61,582 nt of DNA from an uncultured Clostridium sp. (GCA_900549235.1 URNT01000021.1:1-61582), one strand, 5' to 3'. Positions 17,481 to 26,475 are shown, counted from the first letter of the stretch. The notes: generated by a model from the sequence alone, not told the origin. Made by a program: numbers and translations.

Positions 17481-18450
17481 AGGTATCGATCCTCTGCTTT
17501 CTCTGTTCCAGGTAATAATCCGCGTACTGATGCATATAGTAGGGGGCTCCCCAGTTATTCATAACAAGGTGGATCAGGTATTCCTCCGCAGGGGACAGAG
17601 GGTGACCGCGGCGGAGTCCGATCCCCTGGTATACGATTATGCGGGGAGAAAGGGAATAGGCACAGATCCCGTCGGCTGGATTATAATAGGAATCGGGAAT
17701 CAATGCGGCTCCAGCTCCGTTTAATACCATTTCATATAAAAGAGGGATTACATTGGAACGAAAAATAATATCCGGTTCCAGACCTGCATTCCGGTAAAGA
17801 GTAAGGACCATATCACCGTAGGAGGTATCTGAACGGTTGGTTAAGATAGGAGTGCCGGAAAGCTCCTTAAGGTGAATGGGTGGGTAAGGACGGTTTGGGG
17901 GCAGAGAAACCGGATCGTAGGACAATGGATGGCCTTTGGGAAGGAGCAGCAGAAGCTCCTCATCCATAAATTTTAAGTATTCCAGGTCTGTCAGAGTGGT
18001 TTCCATGGCTCCTAAAAGTGACATGGTGATCTCTCCGTTCATAAGCATCTGTTTTAAAGCCGGATTTTTGTCACTGATAAACTGGAGATCCACTTCAGGA
18101 TAATGGCGGTGAAAATCAGTGAATATTTTTGCAAAGGCCTGAGCTCCCCGGATGGGGCTTCCCCCCAGTATAATGCTCTGGCGCGGAGTCCCGGACAGGG
18201 AAGCAACCTCACGCCGGATGGAAAGGGCTGCTTCCAGACAGGCGCGGCAGCCTTCCAGATAGATCTGTCCGGCCTGGGTAAAGACAAGGCCTTTTCCTGA
18301 GCGTATGATCAGAGTAAGGCCAAGGGACTGCTCCAGCTCGGAAAGCCATCTGGAAAGAGCCGGCTGGGACAGGTGAAGGATTTTTGCGGCTTTTGTAAGG
18401 GACCCCTCCCGGGCCAGGGCGGCCATATATTGCTGGTCTTTTAAATACAT
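17461..18450 (-). CDS. LysR-type transcriptional regulator (B)
   Basis: A 329-residue LysR regulator: winged helix-turn-helix at about 1-60 (GSLTKAAKILHLSQPALSRWL) and a substrate-binding domain from about 90. The start at 18450 is preferred because GGAGG lies 6 bp upstream; a TTG two codons earlier overlaps that site. It is divergent from the SLC13 permease, the classical LysR/target layout, so it is the more likely direct regulator of permease and esterase. It overlaps LysR A by 20 bp. Confidence 0.9.
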   Translation of the reverse strand: MYLKDQQYMAALAREGSLTKAAKILHLSQPALSRWLSELEQSLGLTLIIRSGKGLVFTQAGQIYLEGCRACLEAALSIRREVASLSGTPRQSIILGGSPIRGAQAFAKIFTDFHRHYPEVDLQFISDKNPALKQMLMNGEITMSLLGAMETTLTDLEYLKFMDEELLLLLPKGHPLSYDPVSLPPNRPYPPIHLKELSGTPILTNRSDTSYGDMVLTLYRNAGLEPDIIFRSNVIPLLYEMVLNGAGAALIPDSYYNPADGICAYSLSPRIIVYQGIGLRRGHPLSPAEEYLIHLVMNNWGAPYYMHQYADYYLEQRKQRIDTYEYDKI

Positions 18451-18498
18451 AGGCAACCTCCATAACTTTTACTTAAAATTAGCATGATTTTTATGTCG

Positions 18499-18527
18499 TT
18501 GTCAACAAAAAGAAATTAAACTATACT
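18499..18527 (+). promoter_or_regulatory. Sigma-A promoter of the permease-esterase operon
   Basis: TTGTCA (18499-18504), a 17-bp spacer and TATACT (18522-18527). It lies in the divergent LysR/permease gap. Confidence 0.75.
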
Positions 18528-18539
18528 TTTTATATAAAG

Positions 18540-18553
18540 AATTCATATGAATT
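18540..18553. promoter_or_regulatory. 14-bp palindrome near the permease transcription start
   Basis: AATTCATATGAATT is a perfect palindrome about 13 bp downstream of the -10 box. Its position would allow a bound regulator to block transcription. Which protein binds it, if any, is inference; AT-rich palindromes of this size can also occur by chance. Confidence 0.4.
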
Positions 18554-18587
18554 TTGCTTAAAAAATGAAAAGTAAGAGGGTATGGTT

Positions 18588-19868
18588 ATGCAGATGTATA
18601 TTGTATTAGGACTGCTCATTTTTATGATCGTCATGTTTTTTACCCATAAAGTTCCTTATGGGGTTACTACTATGACCTGCTGTGTGATCCTGGCGCTGAC
18701 AGGGATCTTTGATGTACAGACCGCATTTTCGGGGCTTGCAAATAAGACTACCATATTGATCGCAAGTATGTTTACAGTGGCCTATGCCTTTGGAAAGACA
18801 AGTCTGATCAATAAGGTGCGGGCAAGTATGGAGCGGATCAAGGAAAAGAGCGGATTTGCGTTTATCTCATTTTTATTTATTGTTACGATCATCCTGGCAC
18901 AGCTTATGGGAAGGACGGCGATCATATCCATCATCGCATTATTTTTAGTATCTCTGGATGATAAAGATGAGATCTGCGCCTCCAGAATGGTCTTTGCCGC
19001 ATTTGCTGTAATGGCAGCCTGGAGCCTTAAGGTTCCTGTAGGGCTGGGGGCCACCATGTCAGCAACAGCCAATGCCTATTATGAAGGAATTATCAATAAT
19101 CCTGAACTGATGCTGATGCCGGGAGATTTTCTGAAGGTATCGCTGCTTCCTGCCGCTGCCCTTACGGTTTATGCGCTGTTTGCCTGGAAATTTATTCCTA
19201 AAAATAAGATCAATACGGCAGATGTAAAAGAGGTAAAGGAAACCGCCGCCATTTCCCCACGGGATGAACGGATCATCAATCTGGTATTTATCGGTGTGCT
19301 TCTTGGGTTCGTATTTGGATCAAAGATAGGAAATCTGATGTATGTGATTCCCGCAGCCGGTGTTCTGGTGCTGATCTATACAAAGGCCCTGACAACAAAA
19401 GAAACGGTAAATTCTTTAACAGGGGATATGGTATGGATGATCGCAGGTGTACTGGTCATGTCCGACGCCATTGGAAAATCAGGAGTGGGAGATATGATCG
19501 GAAATGGGCTTTTAGTGATCCTGGGCGACAATCCTTCCGGTCTGGTTGTGCTTTTTGTGTTTGCGGTTACCACCATTGTAATGACCACCTTTATGTCAAA
19601 TACAGGAACAGCGGCAGTTCTGACTCCCATTGCAGCCTCTCTTTCTATGGTGGCAGGGATGGACCCCAGAGGGATCGTGCTGATTATCAATATTGCTTCT
19701 ATTATGGCCATCGCTTTTCCAAGCGGCTCAACTGAGTGTGCCCTGGCCTTTGCCATCGGGCAGCATGAGCCTGGAAAGCTTTTGAAATTTACCATACCAT
19801 ATCTGCTGATCGCAGTAGTGACTCTGGTAATTTCCGCCAGTATTTTCTTTCCGGTTTATCCGGCGTAG
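18588..19868 (+). CDS. SLC13-family anion permease
   Basis: A 426-residue transporter with about eleven hydrophobic segments, resembling the SLC13/DASS and ArsB/NhaD ion-transporter group. Two half repeats carry related segments: FSGLANKTTILIASMFTVAYAF in the first half, and TTFMSNTGTAAVLTPIAASLSM and SIMAIAFPSGSTE in the second. Family members take up di- or tricarboxylates or related anions with Na+. ATG at 18588 is preferred over 18582 because AGAGGG lies 7 bp upstream. The esterase gene follows after 35 bp with its own AGGAGG, suggesting uptake of an ester or an acid made from one. Confidence 0.8.
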   Translation: MQMYIVLGLLIFMIVMFFTHKVPYGVTTMTCCVILALTGIFDVQTAFSGLANKTTILIASMFTVAYAFGKTSLINKVRASMERIKEKSGFAFISFLFIVTIILAQLMGRTAIISIIALFLVSLDDKDEICASRMVFAAFAVMAAWSLKVPVGLGATMSATANAYYEGIINNPELMLMPGDFLKVSLLPAAALTVYALFAWKFIPKNKINTADVKEVKETAAISPRDERIINLVFIGVLLGFVFGSKIGNLMYVIPAAGVLVLIYTKALTTKETVNSLTGDMVWMIAGVLVMSDAIGKSGVGDMIGNGLLVILGDNPSGLVVLFVFAVTTIVMTTFMSNTGTAAVLTPIAASLSMVAGMDPRGIVLIINIASIMAIAFPSGSTECALAFAIGQHEPGKLLKFTIPYLLIAVVTLVISASIFFPVYPA

Positions 19869-19903
19869 CTTATTTATGTCTTGTTGAAGGAGGAGATCAG
19901 AAT

Positions 19904-21697
19904 ATGAGATCATTTTTACAGGAACCGGAGGCCCAGAGGCTTCCCGATGCTTCCGAGGCTTATATTGACAGAAAGCATTATTACAGGCAGTTTCTTCATG
20001 GATATTATCAGTTTGACTGTGTGGTATCAGAGAGTACCGTCCGATCTGCTAAATTTTACATACCGGAGGGTTCTGTGTATAACCAGCCCACCGTTTTTGT
20101 GGGAGTGCCGGGAGGGTATAATCCTTGGGAATTTATGGTACAAAGCAGGTGGAAACAGCTGGCAGACCAGTATGGCCTGTATCTGGTGCTGATGGAGGCA
20201 GCAGACGAAAACGGGTGGTGTCGGAGAGAGGAGGATCTGGCGTATCTGGATGCCCTGAACAATGATATTGCCCTGCGCCCTATGTTCTGCTCCTTCCAGG
20301 CCAGCTTCTATACAGCGGCCTATGGAGATGCGGCGGATGCCGTAGGCGCCCACAGCCGCAGAAATCCCAGAGCCTACAGCGGGACAGCCCTGATCGGTAC
20401 AAAGGGAATGTCAGAGGAGGAATGCCGGTGGCTGGAAGAAACCGGTTCCAGGGTGGAAGGCGTGTCCCTAAGCCAGATACAACACCCGGTATGGCTTGTT
20501 TATTCTGAGGAAAATGAGGCGGTAAGACGGGAGCTTTCTTATTATAAAAGGGCTAATCATGCTTTGGCTGAGGCAAAAGAGGAGAAGGGACGGACAACCT
20601 GGCTTCCAGAGAAGGGCGGTTCTATCGATGAGCACTGGTGTGCAAAGACCGCTGCAGAGGTCAGAGACTGGGAGGACTGTTTAGAGGATGGAACCAGTGA
20701 ACAGATTTTAACGGAGCTGTTTGACGGGATCCTACGGTATCCTGGTACCAATAACGGGGCCCTGCGTAAAGTGGAAAATATCTATGACCGAGGATTTAAA
20801 CGGTTTTCGGCTCCTGTATGGGGCGGCTATTATCAGGATAAACGGGATATGTACCAGAGGGAATGGTATGTATATGTACCGGAATCCGCGCCGGCAGAGG
20901 GAGAGATGCCTGCGGTATTTGTATTCCACGGAGCAGGAGGGAGCGGAGATGAGATCGCTGACCGTATGGGGTGGAGCGCTGCAGCTGACCGGTACGGCTT
21001 TATGCTGGTCATGCCAACTGCTTCCGAGCCTAACGAGGTGCGCTCCATCAGTGACATCCGTACCAACAATATTTTCAGGCCTATGTGGAATACCGGCTAT
21101 CCTCAGCCGGAACGGCCGGAGGATATGCGGTTTCTGGACTTTTTGTACCAATGGGTAACAAAGACTTATCCGGTAGATAAAAGCCGCATTTATGCAAGCG
21201 GACAGTCCTCAGGAGGAATGATGAGCTGGGCCTGCGCGGCCTACCGTGCGGATTATTTTGCGGCGGCGGCGCCATTTTCCGCAAGGCATATTGACATCGA
21301 AGCGGTGGAGCGCGGAGAAAAAGAGCGTGAGCCGGTCTGCAGCTCCCTGATCCCGGTTATGGCTAATCTGGGATGCTGCGACAGTGCCTTTAAGGGCGGC
21401 TTTAAGGAAGCCAGAGAACTGGTGGATGGCTGGTGCAGCCGGTATGGACTTACAAAGAAATGGTCTGACTATACCTATATGGACGGTGGGAAGAACTGCA
21501 GCAGGAAAGAGGGATTGTTTACCCATTATATCTTTGAAAATGAGGACGGTATTCCCCTGCTTCATCTGACCGAAACGGATACAAAGGCTCATGCAGCCTG
21601 GCCCAGTGAGTGTGATATGGTCTGGAAGGAGTGGTTTGTACACTTTAAAAAGGATCCGGTTACAAAAAAATTATATTATCAGGGGAAGCCGGTATAA
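19904..21697 (+). CDS. PHB-depolymerase/feruloyl-esterase-like hydrolase with a duplicated N-terminal half
   Basis: A 597-residue protein without signal peptide, so probably cytoplasmic. The C-terminal half (about 315-590) is an alpha/beta-hydrolase of the PHB depolymerase / LpqC esterase type: FVFHGAGG oxyanion segment, nucleophile Ser435 in GQSSGG and a likely catalytic His563 in AHAAWP. Residues 45-260 look like a second copy. PTVFVGVPGG (62-71) and WKQLADQYGLYLVLMEA (83-99) match PAVFVFHGAGG (336-346) and WSAAADRYGFMLVMPTA (357-373) at identical 21-residue spacing; DLAYLDAL (111-118) matches DMRFLDFL (408-415). In the first copy the nucleophile position appears to be Gly141. It is encoded 35 bp after a permease, so the substrate is probably an imported ester. 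Confidence 0.85.
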   Translation: MRSFLQEPEAQRLPDASEAYIDRKHYYRQFLHGYYQFDCVVSESTVRSAKFYIPEGSVYNQPTVFVGVPGGYNPWEFMVQSRWKQLADQYGLYLVLMEAADENGWCRREEDLAYLDALNNDIALRPMFCSFQASFYTAAYGDAADAVGAHSRRNPRAYSGTALIGTKGMSEEECRWLEETGSRVEGVSLSQIQHPVWLVYSEENEAVRRELSYYKRANHALAEAKEEKGRTTWLPEKGGSIDEHWCAKTAAEVRDWEDCLEDGTSEQILTELFDGILRYPGTNNGALRKVENIYDRGFKRFSAPVWGGYYQDKRDMYQREWYVYVPESAPAEGEMPAVFVFHGAGGSGDEIADRMGWSAAADRYGFMLVMPTASEPNEVRSISDIRTNNIFRPMWNTGYPQPERPEDMRFLDFLYQWVTKTYPVDKSRIYASGQSSGGMMSWACAAYRADYFAAAAPFSARHIDIEAVERGEKEREPVCSSLIPVMANLGCCDSAFKGGFKEARELVDGWCSRYGLTKKWSDYTYMDGGKNCSRKEGLFTHYIFENEDGIPLLHLTETDTKAHAAWPSECDMVWKEWFVHFKKDPVTKKLYYQGKPV

Positions 21698-21743
21698 AAG
21701 AGCACACATGAGAGTAGAAAAACAAAGTTGATCCAGTTACAAG

Positions 21744-21786
21744 CAAGCGATGCCCGGTAAACTTTCCAGGCATCGCTTGTATTTTA
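21744..21786 (+). terminator. Intrinsic terminator after the esterase gene
   Basis: Perfect 11-bp stem CAAGCGATGCC / GGCATCGCTTG with a 14-nt loop, followed by TATTTT. Confidence 0.85.
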
Positions 21787-21838
21787 ATATCTCTCAGAAC
21801 ATTATTTCCCATTAACGCCATTTTAACAAAAGATCTTG

Positions 21839-21867
21839 CTGACAATTTATAAAACTTTATGTATAAT
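21839..21867 (+). promoter_or_regulatory. Sigma-A promoter of the CNNM/HlyC gene
   Basis: CTGACA (21839-21844), a 17-bp spacer and TATAAT (21862-21867), 62 bp upstream of the start codon. Confidence 0.75.
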
Positions 21868-21929
21868 ATATTCTGGACAGCAATGCTGTTAGTATAACAA
21901 ACCATTTTTAAAAGGAGGAACTATTTATC

Positions 21930-23276
21930 ATGGAATCTGACCCTCAAGCGGCCAATATTCTGTCACAGCTCATCGTTTTACTGATCCTTACGGCGGTCAA
22001 TGCATTTTTTGCAGGCTCGGAGATGGCGGTAGTATCAGTAAACAAGAACAAAATTCACCGTCTGGCGGAGCAGGGCAATAAGAACGCGGCTCTGATCGAA
22101 CGTCTTATGGAGGACTCAACTGTATTTTTATCCACCATCCAGGTGGCGATCACTCTGGCGGGCTTTTTTTCCAGTGCGTCTGCGGCAACAGGTATTGCCC
22201 AGGTTCTTGCAGTGAAGCTTGCGGCCTACCAGATCCCTTACAGCCAGACTGTGGCAAGTGTATGCGTTACCATTATTCTGGCTTATTTTAACCTGGTTCT
22301 GGGTGAGCTGGTGCCAAAGAGGATTGCACTGCAGAAGGCAGAAGGCTTCAGCCTGTTTTGTGTGCGCCCGATTTATTACATTTCACGGATCATGAGCCCA
22401 TTTATCAGCCTGCTTTCTCTTTCTACCAGCGGCCTTTTAAAGCTGATCGGTATGCACACGGAAAGCCTGGAAGAGGAGGTCTCTGAGGAGGAGATCAAGT
22501 CCATGCTGGAGACAGGAAGTGAAAAGGGTGTATTTAATGACATAGAAAAAGAGATGATCACCTCGATCTTTTCTTTTGACGATAAGCGGGCCAAGGAGGT
22601 TATGGTGCCCCGGCAGGATATGGTGGCCATTGATATAAGTGAACCGACGGAAAGCTACATCGACGAGGTGCTTCGTTCCATGCACTCCAAGATACCGGTG
22701 TATGAGGATGAGATCGACAACATCATCGGTATTCTCTCCATTAAGAACCTGATCATTCAGGCAAGGGAGAATTCATTTAAAAATCTGGACATCCGCTCCA
22801 TGCTTTCTGAGCCCTATCTGGTGCCGGAAAACCGCAAGACGGATGCTTTGTTTAAAGAAATGCAGCGTACCAAACAGAAGCTGGCGATCCTGATCGATGA
22901 GTACGGAGGAGTTTCCGGTATGGTGACTCTGGAGGATCTGATCGAGGAGATCGTAGGTGATATACATGAGGAATATGAGGATGAGGAGCCGGATATTCAG
23001 GAACTGGAGCCCCACAGAAGCTATCTTGTAGCCGGGGGGATTTCTCTGTTTGATCTGAAGGAGGAGCTTCATCTCCATATGGACAGTACCTGTGATACTC
23101 TGTCAGGCTATCTGATGGAGCAGCTGGGATATATTCCCGGCCCGGAGGATCTGCCTCTTAAGGTGGAGACGCTGGAAGCAGACTATGAGATCCTTAAGCT
23201 GGAGGACCGGGTGATCGCCCGGGTTAAGCTGATCCTTAAGGAAATGCCCTCAGAGACGCCGGCGGAGGAAGAATAA
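21930..23276 (+). CDS. CNNM/HlyC-CorC family transporter (hemolysin family)
   Basis: A 448-residue protein: N-terminal DUF21/CNNM membrane domain (about 8-195, four hydrophobic segments), a CBS domain pair (about 215-340, including REVMVPRQDM-like KEVMVPRQDMVAID and LIDEYGGVSGMVTLEDLIEEIVGDI), and a C-terminal CorC/HlyC domain (about 355-445). Family members transport Mg2+ or other divalent cations out of the cell; the old name hemolysin is misleading. It has its own promoter and AAAGGAGG site, and ends 17 bp before the decarboxylase beta subunit. Confidence 0.93.
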   Translation: MESDPQAANILSQLIVLLILTAVNAFFAGSEMAVVSVNKNKIHRLAEQGNKNAALIERLMEDSTVFLSTIQVAITLAGFFSSASAATGIAQVLAVKLAAYQIPYSQTVASVCVTIILAYFNLVLGELVPKRIALQKAEGFSLFCVRPIYYISRIMSPFISLLSLSTSGLLKLIGMHTESLEEEVSEEEIKSMLETGSEKGVFNDIEKEMITSIFSFDDKRAKEVMVPRQDMVAIDISEPTESYIDEVLRSMHSKIPVYEDEIDNIIGILSIKNLIIQARENSFKNLDIRSMLSEPYLVPENRKTDALFKEMQRTKQKLAILIDEYGGVSGMVTLEDLIEEIVGDIHEEYEDEEPDIQELEPHRSYLVAGGISLFDLKEELHLHMDSTCDTLSGYLMEQLGYIPGPEDLPLKVETLEADYEILKLEDRVIARVKLILKEMPSETPAEEE

Positions 23277-23293
23277 CAAGGAGGAAATGAAAA

Positions 23294-24442
23294 ATGGATT
23301 TTTTGTTGGAAGGGATCATGGCTGTCACTTGGCAGCAGGTGGTCATGTATGTGGTGGGGATCATCCTCATCTGGCTGGCAGTGAAGAAGGAGTATGAGCC
23401 TTCTCTGCTTCTGCCTCTGGGGTTTGGAGCCATCCTGGTGAATTTGCCTTATTCCGGCGTCATTGACCAGATGGTCCAGGGAAAGGTGCCGGCGGCAGGT
23501 ATCATCCAGTGGCTGTTCGAAACGGGGATCGAGGCTTCTGAGGCGATGCCGATCCTTCTGTTTATCGGTATCGGAGCGATGATCGACTTTGGCCCGCTGC
23601 TGAGTCAGCCGGTGCTGTTCCTCTTTGGAGCGGCTGCCCAGTTTGGTATCTTCGCGGCGATTCTGATTGCCTGTATGCTGGGCTTTGACTTAAAGGATGC
23701 TGCTTCCATCGGTATCATCGGAGCGGCAGATGGCCCAACCTCCATTCTGGTTTCCCAGGTGCTGGGCTCTAACTATATGGGCCCGATTGCAGTGGCGGCT
23801 TATTCATATATGGCTTTGGTGCCCATTATCCAGCCTTTCGCCATCCGTCTGGTAACCACGCACAAGGAGCGCTGCATCCATATGGAGTACAATCCAAAGA
23901 GCGTGAATAAGAGCCTGCGTATCGCCTTCCCTATCGCGGTAAGCATTATCGTAGGTCTTGTGTCTCCTCAGTCTGTGGCTCTGGTAGGCTTTTTGATGTT
24001 CGGCAACCTGTTAAGAGAGTGCGGTGTTTTAAATTCCTTAAGCCAGTCTGCTCAGAATGAACTGGCAAACATCATCACCCTGCTTCTGGGTATTACTATT
24101 TCCTTCAGTATGCAGGCAGAGCAGTTCGTAAACCCGGCTACCCTGATGATCATGGGTCTGGGCCTGGTAGCCTTTGTATTTGATACTATGGGCGGTGTTT
24201 TATTTGCCAAGCTGATCAATGTATTCTTAAAGATGGCAGGGAAGAAGCCGATCAATCCGATGATCGGCGGCTGCGGTATTTCCGCGTTCCCTATGTCCTC
24301 CCGTGTAGTACAGAAGATGGCGGCTCATGAAGAGCCCGGCAACATCATCTTGATGCAGGCGGCAGGAACCAATGTATCCGGCCAGGTTGCTTCTGTCATT
24401 GCCGGTGGACTGGTGATCAGCATCGTGACCCAGTATCTGTAA
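23294..24442 (+). CDS. Na+-translocating decarboxylase beta subunit (OadB/GcdB family)
   Basis: A 382-residue membrane subunit that couples decarboxylation of a carboxybiotin carrier to Na+ export. The functional segments are present: IIGAADGPTSILVS, carrying the key Asp of region III, and NPMIGGCGISAFPMSSRVVQKM, the conserved Asn/Gly/Ser region of the last helices. Membrane helices cover almost the whole length. It is followed after 13 bp by a tiny gamma-like membrane peptide. No carboxyltransferase (alpha) or biotin-carrier gene lies in the window, so the substrate (oxaloacetate, methylmalonyl-CoA, glutaconyl-CoA) cannot be assigned. AAGGAGG lies 10 bp upstream of the ATG. Confidence 0.92.
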   Translation: MDFLLEGIMAVTWQQVVMYVVGIILIWLAVKKEYEPSLLLPLGFGAILVNLPYSGVIDQMVQGKVPAAGIIQWLFETGIEASEAMPILLFIGIGAMIDFGPLLSQPVLFLFGAAAQFGIFAAILIACMLGFDLKDAASIGIIGAADGPTSILVSQVLGSNYMGPIAVAAYSYMALVPIIQPFAIRLVTTHKERCIHMEYNPKSVNKSLRIAFPIAVSIIVGLVSPQSVALVGFLMFGNLLRECGVLNSLSQSAQNELANIITLLLGITISFSMQAEQFVNPATLMIMGLGLVAFVFDTMGGVLFAKLINVFLKMAGKKPINPMIGGCGISAFPMSSRVVQKMAAHEEPGNIILMQAAGTNVSGQVASVIAGGLVISIVTQYL

Positions 24443-24455
24443 GGAGGGAAAATAT

Positions 24456-24593
24456 ATGAATATGCAGAATATCGAGATCGCCCTTGAGATCATGGGAAAG
24501 GGAATGGCCGGTATCTTTGTGGCCATTATCGTAATCATGGCGGCTGTTATGGTTCTTGGTAAGGTAACAGCAGGAAAGAAGGACGAGGAATAA
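24456..24593 (+). CDS. OadG-related small membrane subunit (45 aa)
   Basis: A 45-residue peptide with one transmembrane helix (about 16-37, GMAGIFVAIIVIMAAVMVLG) and a short charged C-terminus ending GKKDEE. Gamma subunits of Na+-pumping decarboxylases have the same topology: a single N-terminal helix that holds the complex together, followed by a cytoplasmic tail. This version lacks the long Pro/Ala-rich tail and His-rich end of classical OadG. Start ATG has AAGGAGG 8 bp upstream, and the gene lies 13 bp after the beta subunit. That spacing and the following terminator make it a real gene despite its size. Confidence 0.85.
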   Translation: MNMQNIEIALEIMGKGMAGIFVAIIVIMAAVMVLGKVTAGKKDEE

Positions 24594-24596
24594 ATC

Positions 24597-24639
24597 AAAA
24601 AGGGGCATGGCTTCCGGCAGCGGAGGCTGTGCCCTTTTG
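24597..24639 (+). terminator. Intrinsic terminator after the decarboxylase subunits
   Basis: AAAAGGGGCA pairs with TGCCCTTTT, with an inner GCTTCCG / CGGAGGC stem; the outer A/T tract supplies the T-run. Confidence 0.8.
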
Positions 24640-24682
24640 TAATATGACGAGCAGTTTGTTTGTCAGAACAGGAGTGCTGCCA

Positions 24683-25492
24683 ATGAGAAGCAAAGAAGAA
24701 AGACAGAGGATTTCGGTCAGAAAAGAGCTGGAAAAAGCAGAGAAACAGGAGGAAAGACTTAAAAAGCAGGCGTTGGAGACGGAGCGGAAGGGAGATGGCT
24801 GGAGGAAGGAACTGGAGGGCAGAGTACCGGACAAGGTATATGGGGGCCTTCAGGCAGCCTTTTATAAGGCGTTTGAAATGATATTTGAGCGGGGAACGGG
24901 GGTTATTGAAAAGAGCTTTAACGGGGAGCGGCTGAAGGAGGATTATGCGGTGCGTGATTTTACCTTTCAGGTAAAGGGAGACCGGGGAAGCCTTAAGAGG
25001 TTCCGAAAGGGGGCCGGGCGGCTCCATGGGGTTAATCTGGCTCTTACCTCGGCTGAGGGCATTGGTCTGGGAATATTTGGGATTGGTCTGCCGGATATTG
25101 CAGTGTTTACGGGGGTGCTGTTAAAAGGGGTGTATGAGACAGCCCTGTATTACGGGTTTGATTATGAGGGGATGGAGGAGCGGTATTTTATCCTGAAGCT
25201 GATGGAGACTGCGGTGTCCAAGGGGCACTTATGGGTGAGGGGGAATGAAGAACTGGATGAATTTTTTGCCGGAAGGGGCCGGACAGTGGACGGACAGGTG
25301 TTAAAGGAGCAAATCAGGAAAACGGCAGAGGCCTTTGCGGTAGATATGGTATTTTTAAAGTTTATACAGGGACTGCCGGTGGCAGGGGTCATCGGAGACG
25401 CAGGGAACCCTTATGTATATCGGAAGGTAATGAGATATGTGGAAATAAAGTACAGAAAACGGTATCTGCTGGGAAAGGAAGGAAAACGATGA
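24683..25492 (+). CDS. EcsC family protein
   Basis: A 269-residue EcsC-family protein. A strongly charged N-terminal coiled coil (about 1-45) is followed by the EcsC domain (about 50-265), which includes the Gly-rich, mildly hydrophobic SAEGIGLGIFGIGLPDIAVFTGVLL segment and a late FIQGLPVAGVIGDAGNPYVYRKVMRY motif. The family is named after B. subtilis EcsC, encoded with the EcsAB transporter, but its role is unknown. No EcsAB genes are nearby. The start at 24683 has CAGGAG 8 bp upstream; an earlier in-frame start overlaps the preceding terminator and is unlikely. Confidence 0.85.
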   Translation: MRSKEERQRISVRKELEKAEKQEERLKKQALETERKGDGWRKELEGRVPDKVYGGLQAAFYKAFEMIFERGTGVIEKSFNGERLKEDYAVRDFTFQVKGDRGSLKRFRKGAGRLHGVNLALTSAEGIGLGIFGIGLPDIAVFTGVLLKGVYETALYYGFDYEGMEERYFILKLMETAVSKGHLWVRGNEELDEFFAGRGRTVDGQVLKEQIRKTAEAFAVDMVFLKFIQGLPVAGVIGDAGNPYVYRKVMRYVEIKYRKRYLLGKEGKR

Positions 25493-25539
25493 TCCTGCCT
25501 CTCTTTTTTGGGAGGGGGTGCGTTTTGAGTATATGAGGG

Positions 25540-26430
25540 TTATCGGGAACTGCCCATCATCTCCAGCAGTCCCTTCTCCGCCTCGTGCATCACCCAGTTT
25601 TTCCGGTGCACCACAGCCTGGTACCGGTACAGGGCCGGTTTCAGTGGATAGTAGGCCACATGCTCCCGGTCGCTTGCGCAGGAGTCTGCGATAAAGGTGA
25701 CGCCGATCCCCATGGCGGCCATGGAGCGGGTGGCGGTGATGCTGTTGGTTTCGCACATTGTGCTGGGGGTGAACTGGAAGTCTGAAAAGACTGAGTCTGC
25801 CAGGACCCGCAGGGTAGACCCCTTTTTTGAAAGAAGAAAATGATCATCTTTAAATTCCCGGATCAGATCCTCCTGAAGGATGGGCTGACCGGGATTTTTT
25901 GCATGGTAGGGGTGGGAGACGGGGATGGCAAAAAAGACCTCTTCCTGCCGGGTAAGCCAGATCTGGTCCCTGGGAAATGCCTCTGTGTCGTTTAATGCCA
26001 TGAGGGCACAGTCAATGCTCTCGTCCAGGATCATTTTCGTGATCGCAGGCACATTGGATTCGGAGATCTCGATGGTCACCTGAGGGAATTTCTTCTTATA
26101 GGGCGGGATGACCCTGGTCAGCAGCTGCAGCCCGAACTGGGAGGTAACGCCGATGGTGATATGGCTTTTATGATTTTTGCTCCGGATAGTTTCGTAAAGC
26201 TCCTTCTGGATCTGGATCACCTTCTTTGCGGCTTCCACATAAAGTTCCCCCTCCGGAGTCAGGATCAGCTCGCCTCTGGCGCGGAGAAACAGAGGGGCCC
26301 CTACCTCCTGCTCCAGCTTTGAAAGGTACTGGCTTAAGGAGGACTGGGAGACAAAAAGTTCTTCCGCCGCCTTGGTCATATTTTTCCGCTGCGCAATGGT
26401 CAGAATGTAGTTTAAGTATTTAACATCCAT
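25540..26430 (-). CDS. LysR-type regulator of the glucarate cluster
   Basis: A 296-residue LysR regulator: winged helix-turn-helix at about 1-58 (NMTKAAEELFVSQSSLSQYL) and a substrate-binding domain from about 88. ATG at 26430 has GGAGG 8 bp upstream; the GTG three codons earlier overlaps that site. It is divergent from gudD, with a 21-bp imperfect palindrome in the gap. The layout predicts control of the glucarate dehydratase, permease and LarA-like genes, with a sugar diacid as likely inducer (inference). Confidence 0.9.
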   Translation of the reverse strand: MDVKYLNYILTIAQRKNMTKAAEELFVSQSSLSQYLSKLEQEVGAPLFLRARGELILTPEGELYVEAAKKVIQIQKELYETIRSKNHKSHITIGVTSQFGLQLLTRVIPPYKKKFPQVTIEISESNVPAITKMILDESIDCALMALNDTEAFPRDQIWLTRQEEVFFAIPVSHPYHAKNPGQPILQEDLIREFKDDHFLLSKKGSTLRVLADSVFSDFQFTPSTMCETNSITATRSMAAMGIGVTFIADSCASDREHVAYYPLKPALYRYQAVVHRKNWVMHEAEKGLLEMMGSSR

Positions 26431-26475
26431 AACACCCACCTCCGTCTGTTTTCACAAAAAAACTATTAGTAAAAA

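Noticed and set aside
25493..25539. Terminator between ecsC and the convergent LysR gene
   Set aside because: CCTCTC and GAGGGGG around a T-run could pair weakly, but the stem is too short to call.
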